Assembly (NCBI GenBank): GCA_041649995.1
Contig: JBAZMA010000003.1
Location: 132,505-196,504 of the forward strand
DNA: 64,000 nt
Source of the DNA: JBAZMA01 sp041649995
GTDB taxonomy: Bacteria > Omnitrophota > Gorgyraeia > Velamenicoccales > Velamenicoccaceae
Direction of reading: 5' to 3'
Position 1 is the stretch's first letter. The number at the start of each line of letters is the position of its first letter. The notes beneath the pieces are model-generated. The model searched no databases. It saw only the letters and a list, made by a program, of their open reading frames with translations, and had not been told where the DNA came from. Position numbers and translations under genes: made by a program. Of the stretch, positions 43,155-52,380 are shown piece after piece.

Positions 43155-43277
43155 CGAAGGGAAACCCCGAAGAATTCAAGATTTCAAGATTTATTCGTTC
43201 GCGATTTTGCCGCGCGGTTTTTTAGCAAAGAGTGTTTAGAGTTTGAAATTAACGTCAACAAAGAGAGGGAGCAGGCA

Positions 43278-45068
43278 ATGCCACCGAGATATGTCATCAC
43301 ATTGTGCGACGGGCCTACATGCATCCATAAGAGGTCCAAGGAACTGGAAGTAGCGATTGAAAGCGAATTGGCCAAGCGGGAGTTGACCGATAAGGTCAGG
43401 GTCCATTTGTCCGGCTGTCTGGGGATGTGCGCCAAGGGTCCTGTCATGGTCGTGAATCCCCAATACACGATTTACGGCGGCGTCACCGCGGCCGATATCC
43501 CGGAAATCATCGAGAGCCATATCGGCAGGAGAAAACCCCTGGCCAGGCTCGCCGTGGATGAAGACCATTTGTTCAACAGGTTTTTCAGGGTGTTCGGGGA
43601 CGTGAATTTTTTCGGCAGGCAGATGAGGATCGTCCTGCGCAATTGCGGCATTATCGACCCGGAGAATATCGACGACTATCTTTCTGTGCGGGGCTATGAG
43701 GCCCTGGGCAAGGTTTTGACCGAATTGACTCCGGCAGAGGTCATCAGCCAGGTGAAACGTTCGGGTTTGAGGGGCCGGGGGGGCGCGGGTTTCCCCACGG
43801 GTATCAAATGGGAACTGACCGCCCGTCAGCAATCGGGCGAAAAATATCTGATTTGTAATGCCGATGAGGGGGATCCGGGCGCGTTCATGGACAGGAGCAC
43901 CATTGAAGGAGATCCCCACACGGTTCTGGAGGGTATGATCATCGGCGCTTATGCCATCGGCGCCAAAAAAGGTTTTATCTATATCCGCGCGGAATATCCT
44001 CTGGCGATCGAAAGGCTCAAGAAGGCCATCGCGGCCGCCAGAAAAGAAGGCTTTTTGGGGGACAACATCCTGGGTTCCGATTTTTCCTTTGATATCGAGA
44101 TCAGGCTGGGGGCGGGGGCGTTTGTCTGCGGCGAGGAGACCGCCCTGATCCATTCGGTGGAAGGGCATCGCGGCATGCCGCGGCCGCGGCCGCCGTATCC
44201 GTCCGTCCAGGGGCTTTTTGACGCGCCGACTTTGATCAACAACGTCGAAACCTGGGCGAATATCCCTGTCATTATTCTCGACGGGGCGGAGTGGTTCAGT
44301 TCCATCGGCACGGAAAAGAGCAAGGGGACCAAGGTGTTCGCCCTGGCCGGAAAGATCAAAAACACCGGCTTGATCGAGGTGCCCATGGGAGTGACGCTGC
44401 GTTCCATCATTTACGATATCGGCGGAGGGATTCCCAACAACAAAAAATTCAAGGCACTGCAGACCGGAGGGCCGTCCGGCGGATGCCTGTCCGAGGATTA
44501 TCTGGATACGAAAATCGATTATGAATCCCTGGCGGCGGCCGGTTCGATCATGGGATCGGGCGGCATGATCGTCATGGATGAGGATTCCTGCATGGTCAAT
44601 ATCGCGCGGTTTTTCCTGGAATTCACGCAGAATGAGTCCTGCGGGAAATGCACGCCATGCCGGGAAGGCACCAAGAGGATGCTGGAGATCCTCACGCGCA
44701 TCAGCGAGGGCAAGGGCCGGGAAGGGGACATCGAGAAACTGGAGCGGCTGGGTCATCTTATCAAGAAGGCCTCGCTCTGCGGGCTGGGGCAGTCGGCGCC
44801 AAACCCCGTCTTAAGCACCATCAAGAATTTCCGGCAGGAATACGAGGACCATATCCGGTTGAAGAAATGCCGCGCGGGCGCCTGTTCGGCGCTTTGCGGC
44901 TACGAGATCACCGACTCTTGCGTCGGATGTACGGCCTGCAAAAAAGCCTGCCCTGTGGGCGCGATCACGGGAAATCCGAAGGCCGCTCACAGGATAGACC
45001 AGGAGAAGTGCATCAAGTGCGGAGCGTGTCTGGAGATATGCAAATTCAGCGCGATCAAACGCGGATAA
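43278..45068 (+). CDS. hydB: HydB/HndC-like NuoF flavoprotein subunit of bifurcating hydrogenase
   Basis: 596 residues. N-terminal [2Fe-2S] domain ~5-95 (CDGPTCIHK and SGCLGMCAKG); NuoF core ~130-470 with FMN/NAD loops RGRGGAGFPTG and GAGAFVCGEETALI; [4Fe-4S] site SCGKCTPCREG at ~455; and two C-terminal [4Fe-4S] clusters (CVGCTACKKACP, CIKCGACLEICK). It oxidises NADH and splits or joins electrons between NAD and ferredoxin. The length and added C-terminal ferredoxin domain fit Thermotoga/Desulfovibrio HydB-HndC. GAGAGGGAG precedes the ATG. Confidence 0.95.
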   Translation: MPPRYVITLCDGPTCIHKRSKELEVAIESELAKRELTDKVRVHLSGCLGMCAKGPVMVVNPQYTIYGGVTAADIPEIIESHIGRRKPLARLAVDEDHLFNRFFRVFGDVNFFGRQMRIVLRNCGIIDPENIDDYLSVRGYEALGKVLTELTPAEVISQVKRSGLRGRGGAGFPTGIKWELTARQQSGEKYLICNADEGDPGAFMDRSTIEGDPHTVLEGMIIGAYAIGAKKGFIYIRAEYPLAIERLKKAIAAARKEGFLGDNILGSDFSFDIEIRLGAGAFVCGEETALIHSVEGHRGMPRPRPPYPSVQGLFDAPTLINNVETWANIPVIILDGAEWFSSIGTEKSKGTKVFALAGKIKNTGLIEVPMGVTLRSIIYDIGGGIPNNKKFKALQTGGPSGGCLSEDYLDTKIDYESLAAAGSIMGSGGMIVMDEDSCMVNIARFFLEFTQNESCGKCTPCREGTKRMLEILTRISEGKGREGDIEKLERLGHLIKKASLCGLGQSAPNPVLSTIKNFRQEYEDHIRLKKCRAGACSALCGYEITDSCVGCTACKKACPVGAITGNPKAAHRIDQEKCIKCGACLEICKFSAIKRG

Positions 45069-45132
45069 ATCAATTGAGGCCGCAGTTATGGAAGGAGTTC
45101 CATAAGGTGAGGCGTCATTAAAGGAGAAAATC

Positions 45133-46911
45133 ATGGAAGGCAAAAAAATAACGATCTCTATCGACGGGAAGCTTTATCAGACCCAGGAGGGCCTGACGAT
45201 CATGCAGGCCGCCGACCAGATGGGGTTCCATATCCCGCGCTTGTGCTATCACCCAAAACTTTCGATTGAAGGCGCCTGCCGCGTCTGTATCGTTGAGGTC
45301 GAAGGCATGAGATCCTATGTGGCCTCCTGCGCCTACCCCGTATCCGACGGCATGAAAATCCACACCAATACCCAGGAGATCCGCCGGGCGAGGCGCGATA
45401 TCGTGGAATTGATCCTGGATAACCATCCTCAGGACTGCCACACCTGCGAACGCGACAGCAATTGTGAATTGCAGAGACTCGCTTCGTCGATGGGTATCCG
45501 CAAGCGCCATTTCGAAGGAGAGCGCAAGCAGTACGACAAGGACCTTTCATCGACGTCGGTTGTCCGCGATCCCAACAAATGCATCCTTTGCGGCCGCTGC
45601 GTGCGCATATGTTCGGAGGTCCAGAAGATATCCAATCTCGGTTTCGCGCACAGGGGTTTTCAGACCGTCGTGATGCCGGCCTACAACATGCCGTTCAAAG
45701 ACAGTGTCTGCACGGCGTGCGGGCAGTGCATCAATGTCTGTCCGACCGCGGCGTTCGTGGAAAAAGTGTACACGCAGGACCTTTTTCAGAAACTCAATGA
45801 CCCCAAGATCGTCAAGGTGGCGCAGATTGCTCCGTCCGTGCGGGCGGCCATCGGCGAGGCTTTTGGCCTGGAGGCTGGCCGCGCCATGGAGAAGGAACTG
45901 ACGGCGGCCCTCAGGCGCCTGGGATTCGATTACGTGTTCGATACCCAGTTCTCAGCCGACCTGACCATTATGGAGGAAGCCAGCGAATTTCTGGAGCGGC
46001 TGCAGGGCAAGGGCAAATTGCCCATGGTCACCTCCTGTTCGAGCGCCTGGATGAAGTGCGTCGAGCAGTTTCATCCGGACATGCTGGAGAATATCTCCAC
46101 CTGCAAATCGCCGATGTCCATGATGGGCGCTTTGATCAGGACCTATTTTGCCGATAAGATCAAAAAAGAACCCAAGGACATCCTGAGCGTGGCGATCATG
46201 TGCTGCACCGCTAAAAAATATGAGGCTGCCCGCCCGGAGCTGATGGTGAATGGATTGCCGGCGGTGGATATGGTTGTCACGACCCGGGAGATCGCCTGGA
46301 TGATCAAATCCGCCGGGATCGATCTCCTGCATATCAAGGGCGAGGATTTTGACGAGCCCCTGGGGCTCTCATCCGGGGCCGGCGTTATTTTCGGCGCCAC
46401 GGGCGGAGTCATGGAGGCGGCGATCCGGACCGCCTATGAGCTTTACACGGGTGAGACCTTGCTGGATATAGAGCTCGAGTCTTTGAGAGGTTTTCAGGGG
46501 ATCAAGGAAGGCGCGATCACCATCGACGGCAAAGAGATCCGCGTCGCGGTGGCCCACGGTTTAGGCAATGCCGTGACGCTTTTGGATATGGCGCGCAAGG
46601 AGCCGGAAAAATACCATTTTATCGAGATCATGGGATGTCCGGGCGGATGCATCGGCGGAGGCGGACAACCTTACGCCGGCCTGAATTCCATTCCGCTCGA
46701 TGAAGAATGCCTGAAGAAGAGGGCGCATGCTCTTTATGACCTGGATAGAGGCAAGACCATCCGCAGGAGCCATGAAAATCCGGATGTCCAGAGGCTTTAT
46801 AAGGAGTTTTTGGGCAGGCCTTTGAGCGCCAAGTCCCACCAGTTGCTGCATACGCACTACAAAGCCAAGGAGCCCAGGGGGATCATCCCGCAGGAACTGA
46901 AAGTCCGATGA
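45133..46911 (+). CDS. hydA: HydA: NADH-dependent [FeFe] hydrogenase catalytic subunit with altered H-cluster ligand
   Basis: 592 residues. N-terminal [2Fe-2S] domain (LCYHPKLSIEGACRVC), His-Cys cluster (CHTCERDSNCEL), two [4Fe-4S] clusters (CILCGRCVRICS, CTACGQCINVCP), then the H-domain. Motif 1 is VTSCSSAW (residues 299-306) where TSCCPxW is usual, so the ligand cysteine aligns with Ser303. Motif 2 is MCCTAKKYE with Cys357 and Cys358 where MPCxxK is usual. Motif 3 is normal: IMGCPGGCIGGGGQP (Cys502, Cys506). It should make or use H2 at the di-iron site, but the first [4Fe-4S] ligand needs testing. Confidence 0.93.
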   Translation: MEGKKITISIDGKLYQTQEGLTIMQAADQMGFHIPRLCYHPKLSIEGACRVCIVEVEGMRSYVASCAYPVSDGMKIHTNTQEIRRARRDIVELILDNHPQDCHTCERDSNCELQRLASSMGIRKRHFEGERKQYDKDLSSTSVVRDPNKCILCGRCVRICSEVQKISNLGFAHRGFQTVVMPAYNMPFKDSVCTACGQCINVCPTAAFVEKVYTQDLFQKLNDPKIVKVAQIAPSVRAAIGEAFGLEAGRAMEKELTAALRRLGFDYVFDTQFSADLTIMEEASEFLERLQGKGKLPMVTSCSSAWMKCVEQFHPDMLENISTCKSPMSMMGALIRTYFADKIKKEPKDILSVAIMCCTAKKYEAARPELMVNGLPAVDMVVTTREIAWMIKSAGIDLLHIKGEDFDEPLGLSSGAGVIFGATGGVMEAAIRTAYELYTGETLLDIELESLRGFQGIKEGAITIDGKEIRVAVAHGLGNAVTLLDMARKEPEKYHFIEIMGCPGGCIGGGGQPYAGLNSIPLDEECLKKRAHALYDLDRGKTIRRSHENPDVQRLYKEFLGRPLSAKSHQLLHTHYKAKEPRGIIPQELKVR

Positions 46912-46995
46912 TCCGGCCCTCCCTTGTTCATGCCGAATGGCGGTTGTTTGTTTGAAACCAAATGAGTTTTTAGTTTAATCGCAGATGGAGAAAAG

Positions 46996-47475
46996 ATGAT
47001 AACGACAGAAGACAGGAAAGCGGTTTTGAAAGAGTTCATGCAAAAGGTCAAAGAGCAGAAGCATCCGGAGTCCCAGCTGATCGCGATTTTGCACAAGGCC
47101 CAGGAACTCTACGGTTATCTGGAGCAGCCCGTGATGGATGAGATTGCCCTGACGATGAATATCCCTACGGCGCACATCTGGGGAGTGGCCACATTCTATC
47201 ACTATTTTAATTTGAAGCCCAAGGGGCGGCATACAATCTCCGTCTGCCTGGGGACAGCCTGTTACGTTAAAGGCGCCGGGCAGGTCCTGGAGGCCATTAA
47301 AAAAGAGCTTAAGCTTGAGATCGGGCAGACAACCCAGGATGGGATGTTTACCCTGGCTGAGACACGCTGTCTGGGCACCTGCGGGCTCGCGCCCGTCATG
47401 ATGATCGATGAAAAGATCTACGGCAATCTGACGCCGAAGAAAACAGTCGAAATATTGAATAGCTTTAAAAAATAA
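46996..47475 (+). CDS. hydC: HydC: NuoE-like [2Fe-2S] subunit of the hydrogenase
   Basis: 159 residues of the NuoE/HydC type. All four cysteines are present: SVCLGTACYVKGA and ETRCLGTCGLAP. N-terminal helical bundle (~1-80) includes PTAHIWGVATFYHYF, a family landmark. It carries electrons between the flavin subunit and the catalytic subunit. It lies downstream of hydA, in place of the more usual upstream position, separated by 84 bases. Confidence 0.94.
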   Translation: MITTEDRKAVLKEFMQKVKEQKHPESQLIAILHKAQELYGYLEQPVMDEIALTMNIPTAHIWGVATFYHYFNLKPKGRHTISVCLGTACYVKGAGQVLEAIKKELKLEIGQTTQDGMFTLAETRCLGTCGLAPVMMIDEKIYGNLTPKKTVEILNSFKK

Positions 47476-47527
47476 CAGTCTTTAAGAGCCGGCAAGGCAT
47501 TCTTCTTCAACTTCTTTGAGTAACGAT

Positions 47528-48913
47528 ATGAAATATATCGACGAACGGAAAATCAAGGATCTGCTGGTTCACGCCGCCAAAACGTCGCGCGCGGATGTCG
47601 AGGCGATCCTGGAGCGCAGCCGGAGGCTCAAAGGCCTGAGCCTTGAGGAGACGGCGGCGCTTCTGACTGTTTCAGACGCTGATTTGATTGCCAAGATCTT
47701 CGCCGCCGCGGCCTGGGTGAAAAATGAGATCTATGGCAGCAGGGTCGTGTTATTCGCGCCGCTCTACACCAGCAATCACTGCGTCAATCAATGCCGTTAT
47801 TGCGCGTTTCAAAGCGGCAACCGGGATATCCAGAGAAAGGCCTTGAGCCGGGATGAGATCACGCGGGAAGTCGCCTGGCTTTTGAAGAGAGGGCATAAGA
47901 GGCTTTTGATCGTGGCCGGGGAATTCGACACGCGCGAGGATCTCCTGGTCGACAGTTATGTGGAGGCTATCGAAACGGCGTATGAGGTGTGCGTGGGCCC
48001 TCACCGCATCCGGCGTATCAATATCAATTGCGCGCCTCTGAGCGTGGAAGGTTTCCAGAGGCTTAAAAAAGCGGGCATAGGGACTTATCAGGTTTTTCAG
48101 GAAACTTATCACGAAGAGACTTACAGGAGCCTGCATCCCGGCGGCCCGAAAAGCGACCCCGACAACCGCTTGGACGCCGTGGACCGCGCTTTTTCCGCCG
48201 GAATCGATGATGTGGGTATCGGCGTGCTGTACGGTCTCTATGATGACCGGTTTGAGACGCTGGCCCTTTTGGAACATATCCGGCATCTTGAGGAAACGTT
48301 CGGCATCGGGCCCCACACGGTGTCTGTTCCCCGGATTGAGCCCGCGGCGGGCGTCGACGACGGTTTTCATCAGGCCCACAGGGTCGGGGATGAAGAGTTT
48401 AAAAAGACCGTGGCTGTCCTGCGCTTGTCGATTCCCTATACCGGCATTATTTTATCGACGCGGGAAACCCCGGAATTGCGCAATGAGCTGTTCACCTTGG
48501 GCGTTTCTCAGGTGAGCGCCGAGTCCAGGACTTCCCCGGGCGGCTACAGCGCGCCTCCGGAGGCGGAGCAATCGCAGTTTTTTGTGAATGACGGCAGGAC
48601 CCTGGATGAGATCATTTCTTCTTTGCTGGACAAAAAACTTTTGCCCAGTTTCTGCGCCGCCTGTTACCGCAAAGAGCGGACGGGCAAGGTTTTTATGGAT
48701 CTGGCGAAACCCGGCACCATCAAAGGCAAATGCCAGATGAACGCCCTGATCACACTCCGGGAATATCTGGATGATTTCGCGTCGCCTGAAACACGGCGCC
48801 GGGGATACCGGTTGATCGAGGAGGCCAGGAATTCCCTGGATGAGGAGTCCCGACGCAGGCTGGGATTGTTCTTTGAGGGTATCGAAAAGGGGACCAGGGA
48901 CGAATATGTCTGA
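47528..48913 (+). CDS. hydG: [FeFe] hydrogenase maturase HydG
   Basis: About 461 residues from the ATG at 47528; a TTG at 47516 is also in frame. Radical SAM motif CVNQCRYCAF (CxxxCxxC) near residue 85. The C-terminal second cluster motif is CAACYRKERTG with a further Cys 22 residues on (KGKCQMNA), as in all HydG. It cleaves tyrosine to produce the CO and cyanide ligands of the H-cluster. It overlaps hydE by eight bases. Confidence 0.95.
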   Translation: MKYIDERKIKDLLVHAAKTSRADVEAILERSRRLKGLSLEETAALLTVSDADLIAKIFAAAAWVKNEIYGSRVVLFAPLYTSNHCVNQCRYCAFQSGNRDIQRKALSRDEITREVAWLLKRGHKRLLIVAGEFDTREDLLVDSYVEAIETAYEVCVGPHRIRRININCAPLSVEGFQRLKKAGIGTYQVFQETYHEETYRSLHPGGPKSDPDNRLDAVDRAFSAGIDDVGIGVLYGLYDDRFETLALLEHIRHLEETFGIGPHTVSVPRIEPAAGVDDGFHQAHRVGDEEFKKTVAVLRLSIPYTGIILSTRETPELRNELFTLGVSQVSAESRTSPGGYSAPPEAEQSQFFVNDGRTLDEIISSLLDKKLLPSFCAACYRKERTGKVFMDLAKPGTIKGKCQMNALITLREYLDDFASPETRRRGYRLIEEARNSLDEESRRRLGLFFEGIEKGTRDEYV

Positions 48914-49958
48914 ACGGGATGTTCTTATAGACCGCTTGTCTGAAAGCCCTTTGCCGGACGCCAGGGACCTGGTGAGGCTTTTGTCTTTATCCCGGGACGA
49001 GGCGCAAGCGCTGTTTCAAAGGGCTGATGACGTCCGGCGGACGGCTTGCGGAGACGGGATTTTGCTCCGGGCCCTTGTCGAATTTTCGAACCGCTGCAGC
49101 CGCCGGTGTTTTTATTGCGGTTTGCACAAAGAGCGCGCAGCATTGAAGCGTTATCAGATGACCTCAGAGGAGATCCGCGCCTGCGTCGCTCAAGTCGCGG
49201 ACAAGGGCATCAAGACCGTTGTTTTGCAGTCGGGAGAGGATGACGCCCTGGATGCCGAATGGCTGGCGGATGTCATTGCTTCCTTGAAATCCTGTTACGA
49301 TATCGCGGTCACGTTGTCCTGCGGCGAAAAAAGCGAAGAGGTCTATGATTTGTGGCGCCGGGCAGGCGCGGACCGGTATCTTTTGAAGATCGAAACGTCC
49401 AATCCGGCCCTCTATAAAAAGATGCATCCGGACATGAGCCTTGAGAACAGGGTCTATTGTCTGCGTGTTTTGAGGGACCTGGGTTATCAGGTGGGTTCAG
49501 GGTCTTTGGTCGGCCTTAAAGGGCAGTCCCTGGAAGATCTGGCGGCGGATATCATTTTTTTCAAAGTCCATGATTTTGATATGCTGGGGATAGGCCCTTT
49601 TATCCCGCACCCTCAGACGCCTCACGCTGCCTGCCGGCAGGGGGATATCCTTTTGACGTTGAAAATGCTGGCTCTGACCAGGATCATGACCAGAAATCCT
49701 CATATGCCGGCGACAACCGCGATTGGCAGCGTCGAGGAGGGCCGCGACCACAGGTTGAGCGCCCTGAAGGCAGGGGCTAATGTCGTGATGCCGAATTTCA
49801 CGCCTGCGGCCTACAGACCGTTGTATGAGATCTACCCGCACAAACGGTGCCTCAGTGAGCAGCCGGGAGCCTGCGTGCCTTGTCTGGAAGGTATGGCGGG
49901 AGAATTGGGCCGGTTCTTAGATTACGGCAGGGGGGATTCCATCAGGTCCTGTTCCTGA
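48906..49958 (+). CDS. hydE: [FeFe] hydrogenase maturase HydE
   Basis: 350 residues from the ATG at 48906, inside the end of hydG. Radical SAM motif CSRRCFYCGLHK at ~62-73. The HydE core is visible around ALVEFSNRC, ETSNPALYKKMHP and GIGPFIPHPQTP. It helps build the dithiolate bridge of the H-cluster. HydE with HydG and HydF makes the complete maturation set. In operon with hydG. Confidence 0.94.
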   Translation: MSERDVLIDRLSESPLPDARDLVRLLSLSRDEAQALFQRADDVRRTACGDGILLRALVEFSNRCSRRCFYCGLHKERAALKRYQMTSEEIRACVAQVADKGIKTVVLQSGEDDALDAEWLADVIASLKSCYDIAVTLSCGEKSEEVYDLWRRAGADRYLLKIETSNPALYKKMHPDMSLENRVYCLRVLRDLGYQVGSGSLVGLKGQSLEDLAADIIFFKVHDFDMLGIGPFIPHPQTPHAACRQGDILLTLKMLALTRIMTRNPHMPATTAIGSVEEGRDHRLSALKAGANVVMPNFTPAAYRPLYEIYPHKRCLSEQPGACVPCLEGMAGELGRFLDYGRGDSIRSCS

Positions 49959-49971
49959 AGTTTCGCGGATT

Positions 49972-49999
49972 TTGCCCGTGACGTTTTGCGTGATATAAT
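49972..49999 (+). promoter_or_regulatory. Candidate internal promoter before the receiver gene
   Basis: TTGCCC (49972-49977), 16-base spacer, perfect TATAAT (49994-49999). It would transcribe the receiver and the TM1266-type regulator independently of hydGE. A GGCG/CGCC-bounded hairpin is in its leader (50052-50081). Confidence 0.45.
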
Positions 50000-50096
50000 A
50001 ATCCCTGAAAAACCGGCCGGAAATGTCGCCGCCGGGAGGGGGAAAAAGGCGCGGCTTGTTTTTTCAAGTCAACGCCACTTGAGAAAGGGGTAAAGC

Positions 50097-50483
50097 ATGG
50101 CTGGAAAAATTCTGATCATCGATGACGATGCCGATTACGTGGAAGCGATGAACACGCTGTTGACCGCGAAAAACTATCAGGTGATCTCGGCCCCTGACGG
50201 CCAGGAGGGATTCAAGAAGGCCAAAGCCGAGTCTCCGGACCTGATCCTGCTGGATGTCATGATGACGCATAAGAGCGAAGGGTTTGACGTGGCGCGGAGC
50301 TTGAAGGGGGATGAGGCAACCCGGCAGATCCCCGTTGTCCTTATCACCGGTATTCGCAGGGAAATGAACCTTCCGTTCGGTTTTGAAGCCGATCCGGATT
50401 GGCTGCCTGTCAAGACTGTCCTGGAGAAGCCCATCAAACCGGATGTTCTTCTGAAGGCCGTTGAAGAAAACATCAAAAAGTAG
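50097..50483 (+). CDS. Stand-alone response regulator receiver in the hydrogenase locus
   Basis: 128 residues. Acidic pocket IIDDDADY, phospho-Asp in LILLDVMMTHKSEG, Thr in LITGI and Lys in LEKPIKPDVLL. There is no output domain. GAAAGGGG precedes the ATG. Placed between the maturases and the TM1266 regulator, it is the likely receiver for the Cache kinase at 40888. Confidence 0.9.
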   Translation: MAGKILIIDDDADYVEAMNTLLTAKNYQVISAPDGQEGFKKAKAESPDLILLDVMMTHKSEGFDVARSLKGDEATRQIPVVLITGIRREMNLPFGFEADPDWLPVKTVLEKPIKPDVLLKAVEENIKK

Positions 50484-50564
50484 AATTTCCAATCCGTCCG
50501 GCGATCATGGGGGAACCGGATCTACCGGGCATTTTGAGATTCGGAATTTCAAAAGAGGTGTTGT

Positions 50565-50819
50565 ATGGACAAAGCCATTATGATCATTCATATGCATCAG
50601 CGCAGGGAATCCGCGCCCAAGGTCCAGGAAACCCTGACGGATTTCGGCTGTATTATCAAAACCCGTCTGGGCGTGCACGACGGAGTCCTGGATAAGTGTT
50701 CTGACGAGGGCCTGATCCTTTTGGAATTGGTAGGCCCTGCCGCGCAAACGCAGTCCCTGGAGGCGCGTCTTCAAGCCCTTCCCGGAGTCAAGACGAAAAC
50801 TGTCGGTATTCCGCTTTAA
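50565..50819 (+). CDS. TM1266-family iron-only hydrogenase system regulator
   Basis: 84 residues of ACT/NikR-C-like ferredoxin fold. The family pattern includes RRESAPKVQETLTDFGCIIK, then TRLGVHDGV and a C-terminal LLELVGPA. Members are found next to [FeFe] hydrogenase and maturase genes and are thought to regulate or help assemble them, though the mechanism is unsettled. It is 81 bases after the receiver gene and is followed by the third repeat array. Confidence 0.85.
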   Translation: MDKAIMIIHMHQRRESAPKVQETLTDFGCIIKTRLGVHDGVLDKCSDEGLILLELVGPAAQTQSLEARLQALPGVKTKTVGIPL

Positions 50820-51006
50820 AAAATTAAGAATTAAGAATGAAGAATGAAGAATGGGCGTATAGCGTATGGCTTATAGCAAAGACAGAAATCAGAGATCCGA
50901 AGGACGAGAGACGAAAAACAATTAAGAATTAAAAATTAAGAATGAAGAATGATTTAGGTGCTAGGGGCTAGGTGTCAGGGACTAACTAGAACCTAAACCC
51001 TAGTCC
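50820..51006 (+). repeat. Degenerate 7-bp repeat array, copy 3
   Basis: Begins at the base after the TM1266-type stop and ends just before hydF. TTAAGAA/TGAAGAA words appear at both ends of the first part in the same orientation, framing GGCTTAT and ATCCGAA types. A final block of words such as TGCTAGG, TAGAACC and TAAACCC also holds the 7-base register. The same last block recurs in copy 5 (63520-63560). It splits hydF from the rest of the hydrogenase cluster. Confidence 0.85.
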
Positions 51007-51025
51007 TTACGCCGGTTATCTTTCC

Positions 51026-52276
51026 ATGATCAAAACTCCTAAATCCCTGCGTTTGCATATCGGCCTGTTCGGCCGCACGAATGTCGGGAAATCCAGCTTC
51101 CTGAATTATGTCTGCGGCCAGGATGTGGCCATCACCTCTCACATCCCCGGCACAACGACTGATGTCGTGGAAAAGCCCATGGAGCTCCTGCCTTTGGGCC
51201 CCGTTGTTTTTTTGGATACCGCCGGGCTTGATGATTCTTCAGACCTGGGGGTTTATCGCATCCAGAAGACCAGGAAAGTCTTCGATCGTTCGGACGTGAT
51301 CTGTCTTTTGACCGAGGCGGATGCCTGGGGTGAATACGAAGAAGACGTGGCGCGGGAAGCCTCTGTCAGGAATATCCCCGTTCTTGTTGTGATCAATAAA
51401 ACCGATCTCAAGAAACCTTCCGAGGCCTTTCTGGAAACTCTCAAACCGCTCTTCCAGCGGATTCTTTCCTGCAGCTGCGCGGACAGACAGGCCAGGGATC
51501 CTTTTGTCCACGCTTTTAAGGCCCATCTTATTGAAATTTCTCCGGAGGAATTTTTGAATCCGGCGGATCTCGTGGGGGACCTGGTCCCTTCCGGAGGCAC
51601 AGCCGTTTTTGTCGTCCCCATTGATCTGGAAGCGCCTCGCGGCCGCCTGATCCTGCCGCAGGTGCAGGCCATCCGGGACGCGCTGGACCACGATATCTCT
51701 GTTGTTGTTGTCAAGGAAAGCGGCATCAAAAGGGTCCTGGATAATCTCAAAAATCCTCCGGACCTGGTCGTTTGCGATTCCCAGGCTGTTTTTGAAATGG
51801 TGTCAGCCCTGCCTGAGAATGTTAAATGCACGACGTTCTCAATCCTTTTTTCCAGGTTCAAGGGGGATCTGCTGGAAGCTGTGCGCAGCGTAGGCGTCAT
51901 CAAGGGCCTTGCGGCCGGGGACAAGATTCTTATCGCCGAGGCTTGCACCCATCACGCCATCGAAGGGGATATTGGCCGCGTAAAGATCCCCCGATGGATG
52001 AAAAAATACACGGGCCTGGATCTGGAAATCCATGTTTGCTCGGGCAGGGATTTTCCGGAAGATATTCAGCGCTATAAGCTTGTGGTCCACTGCGGCGCCT
52101 GCATGTTCACGCGCCGGGAAATGCTGGCCCGTATTGAGAAGGCCAGGGAGGCAGGCGTGGCTATGACCAATTACGGCGTCTGTATTTCTTTTCTTCAGGG
52201 CGTCCTGGAAAGAGTTTTGTCTGCGTTTCCCTCCGCGCGAGAGTGCTTCCCCAAAGCGGAAAAGATCCCTTCTTAG
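51026..52276 (+). CDS. hydF: [FeFe] hydrogenase maturase GTPase HydF
   Basis: 416 residues. GTPase domain ~8-175: GRTNVGKSS (P loop), TTTDVVEKP (G2), DTAGL (G3), NKTDL (G4). Dimerisation domain ~190-270. C-terminal [4Fe-4S] domain with CTHH and VVHCGACM, the Cys-x-His ... His-Cys-x2-Cys cluster site. It is the scaffold that receives the di-iron precursor from HydE and HydG and loads HydA. It is downstream of the repeat array, separate from hydGE. No clear Shine-Dalgarno. Confidence 0.95.
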   Translation: MIKTPKSLRLHIGLFGRTNVGKSSFLNYVCGQDVAITSHIPGTTTDVVEKPMELLPLGPVVFLDTAGLDDSSDLGVYRIQKTRKVFDRSDVICLLTEADAWGEYEEDVAREASVRNIPVLVVINKTDLKKPSEAFLETLKPLFQRILSCSCADRQARDPFVHAFKAHLIEISPEEFLNPADLVGDLVPSGGTAVFVVPIDLEAPRGRLILPQVQAIRDALDHDISVVVVKESGIKRVLDNLKNPPDLVVCDSQAVFEMVSALPENVKCTTFSILFSRFKGDLLEAVRSVGVIKGLAAGDKILIAEACTHHAIEGDIGRVKIPRWMKKYTGLDLEIHVCSGRDFPEDIQRYKLVVHCGACMFTRREMLARIEKAREAGVAMTNYGVCISFLQGVLERVLSAFPSARECFPKAEKIPS

Positions 52277-52365
52277 AAAAGAGCCGATTTTTGAAGGTTC
52301 TGTTTTTGTCTCTAAAAGGAGGATTCGGACTCCCTATTCTTTTTTATTTTCTTTTGATATTATTT

Positions 52366-52374
52366 TGTTATAAT
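52366..52374 (+). promoter_or_regulatory. Extended -10 promoter for trx-pta-ackA
   Basis: TGTTATAAT (TGnTATAAT) within a long T/A-rich stretch; no good -35 box. It implies a leader of about 170 bases before the thioredoxin gene. Confidence 0.5.
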
Positions 52375-52380
52375 ATATAG

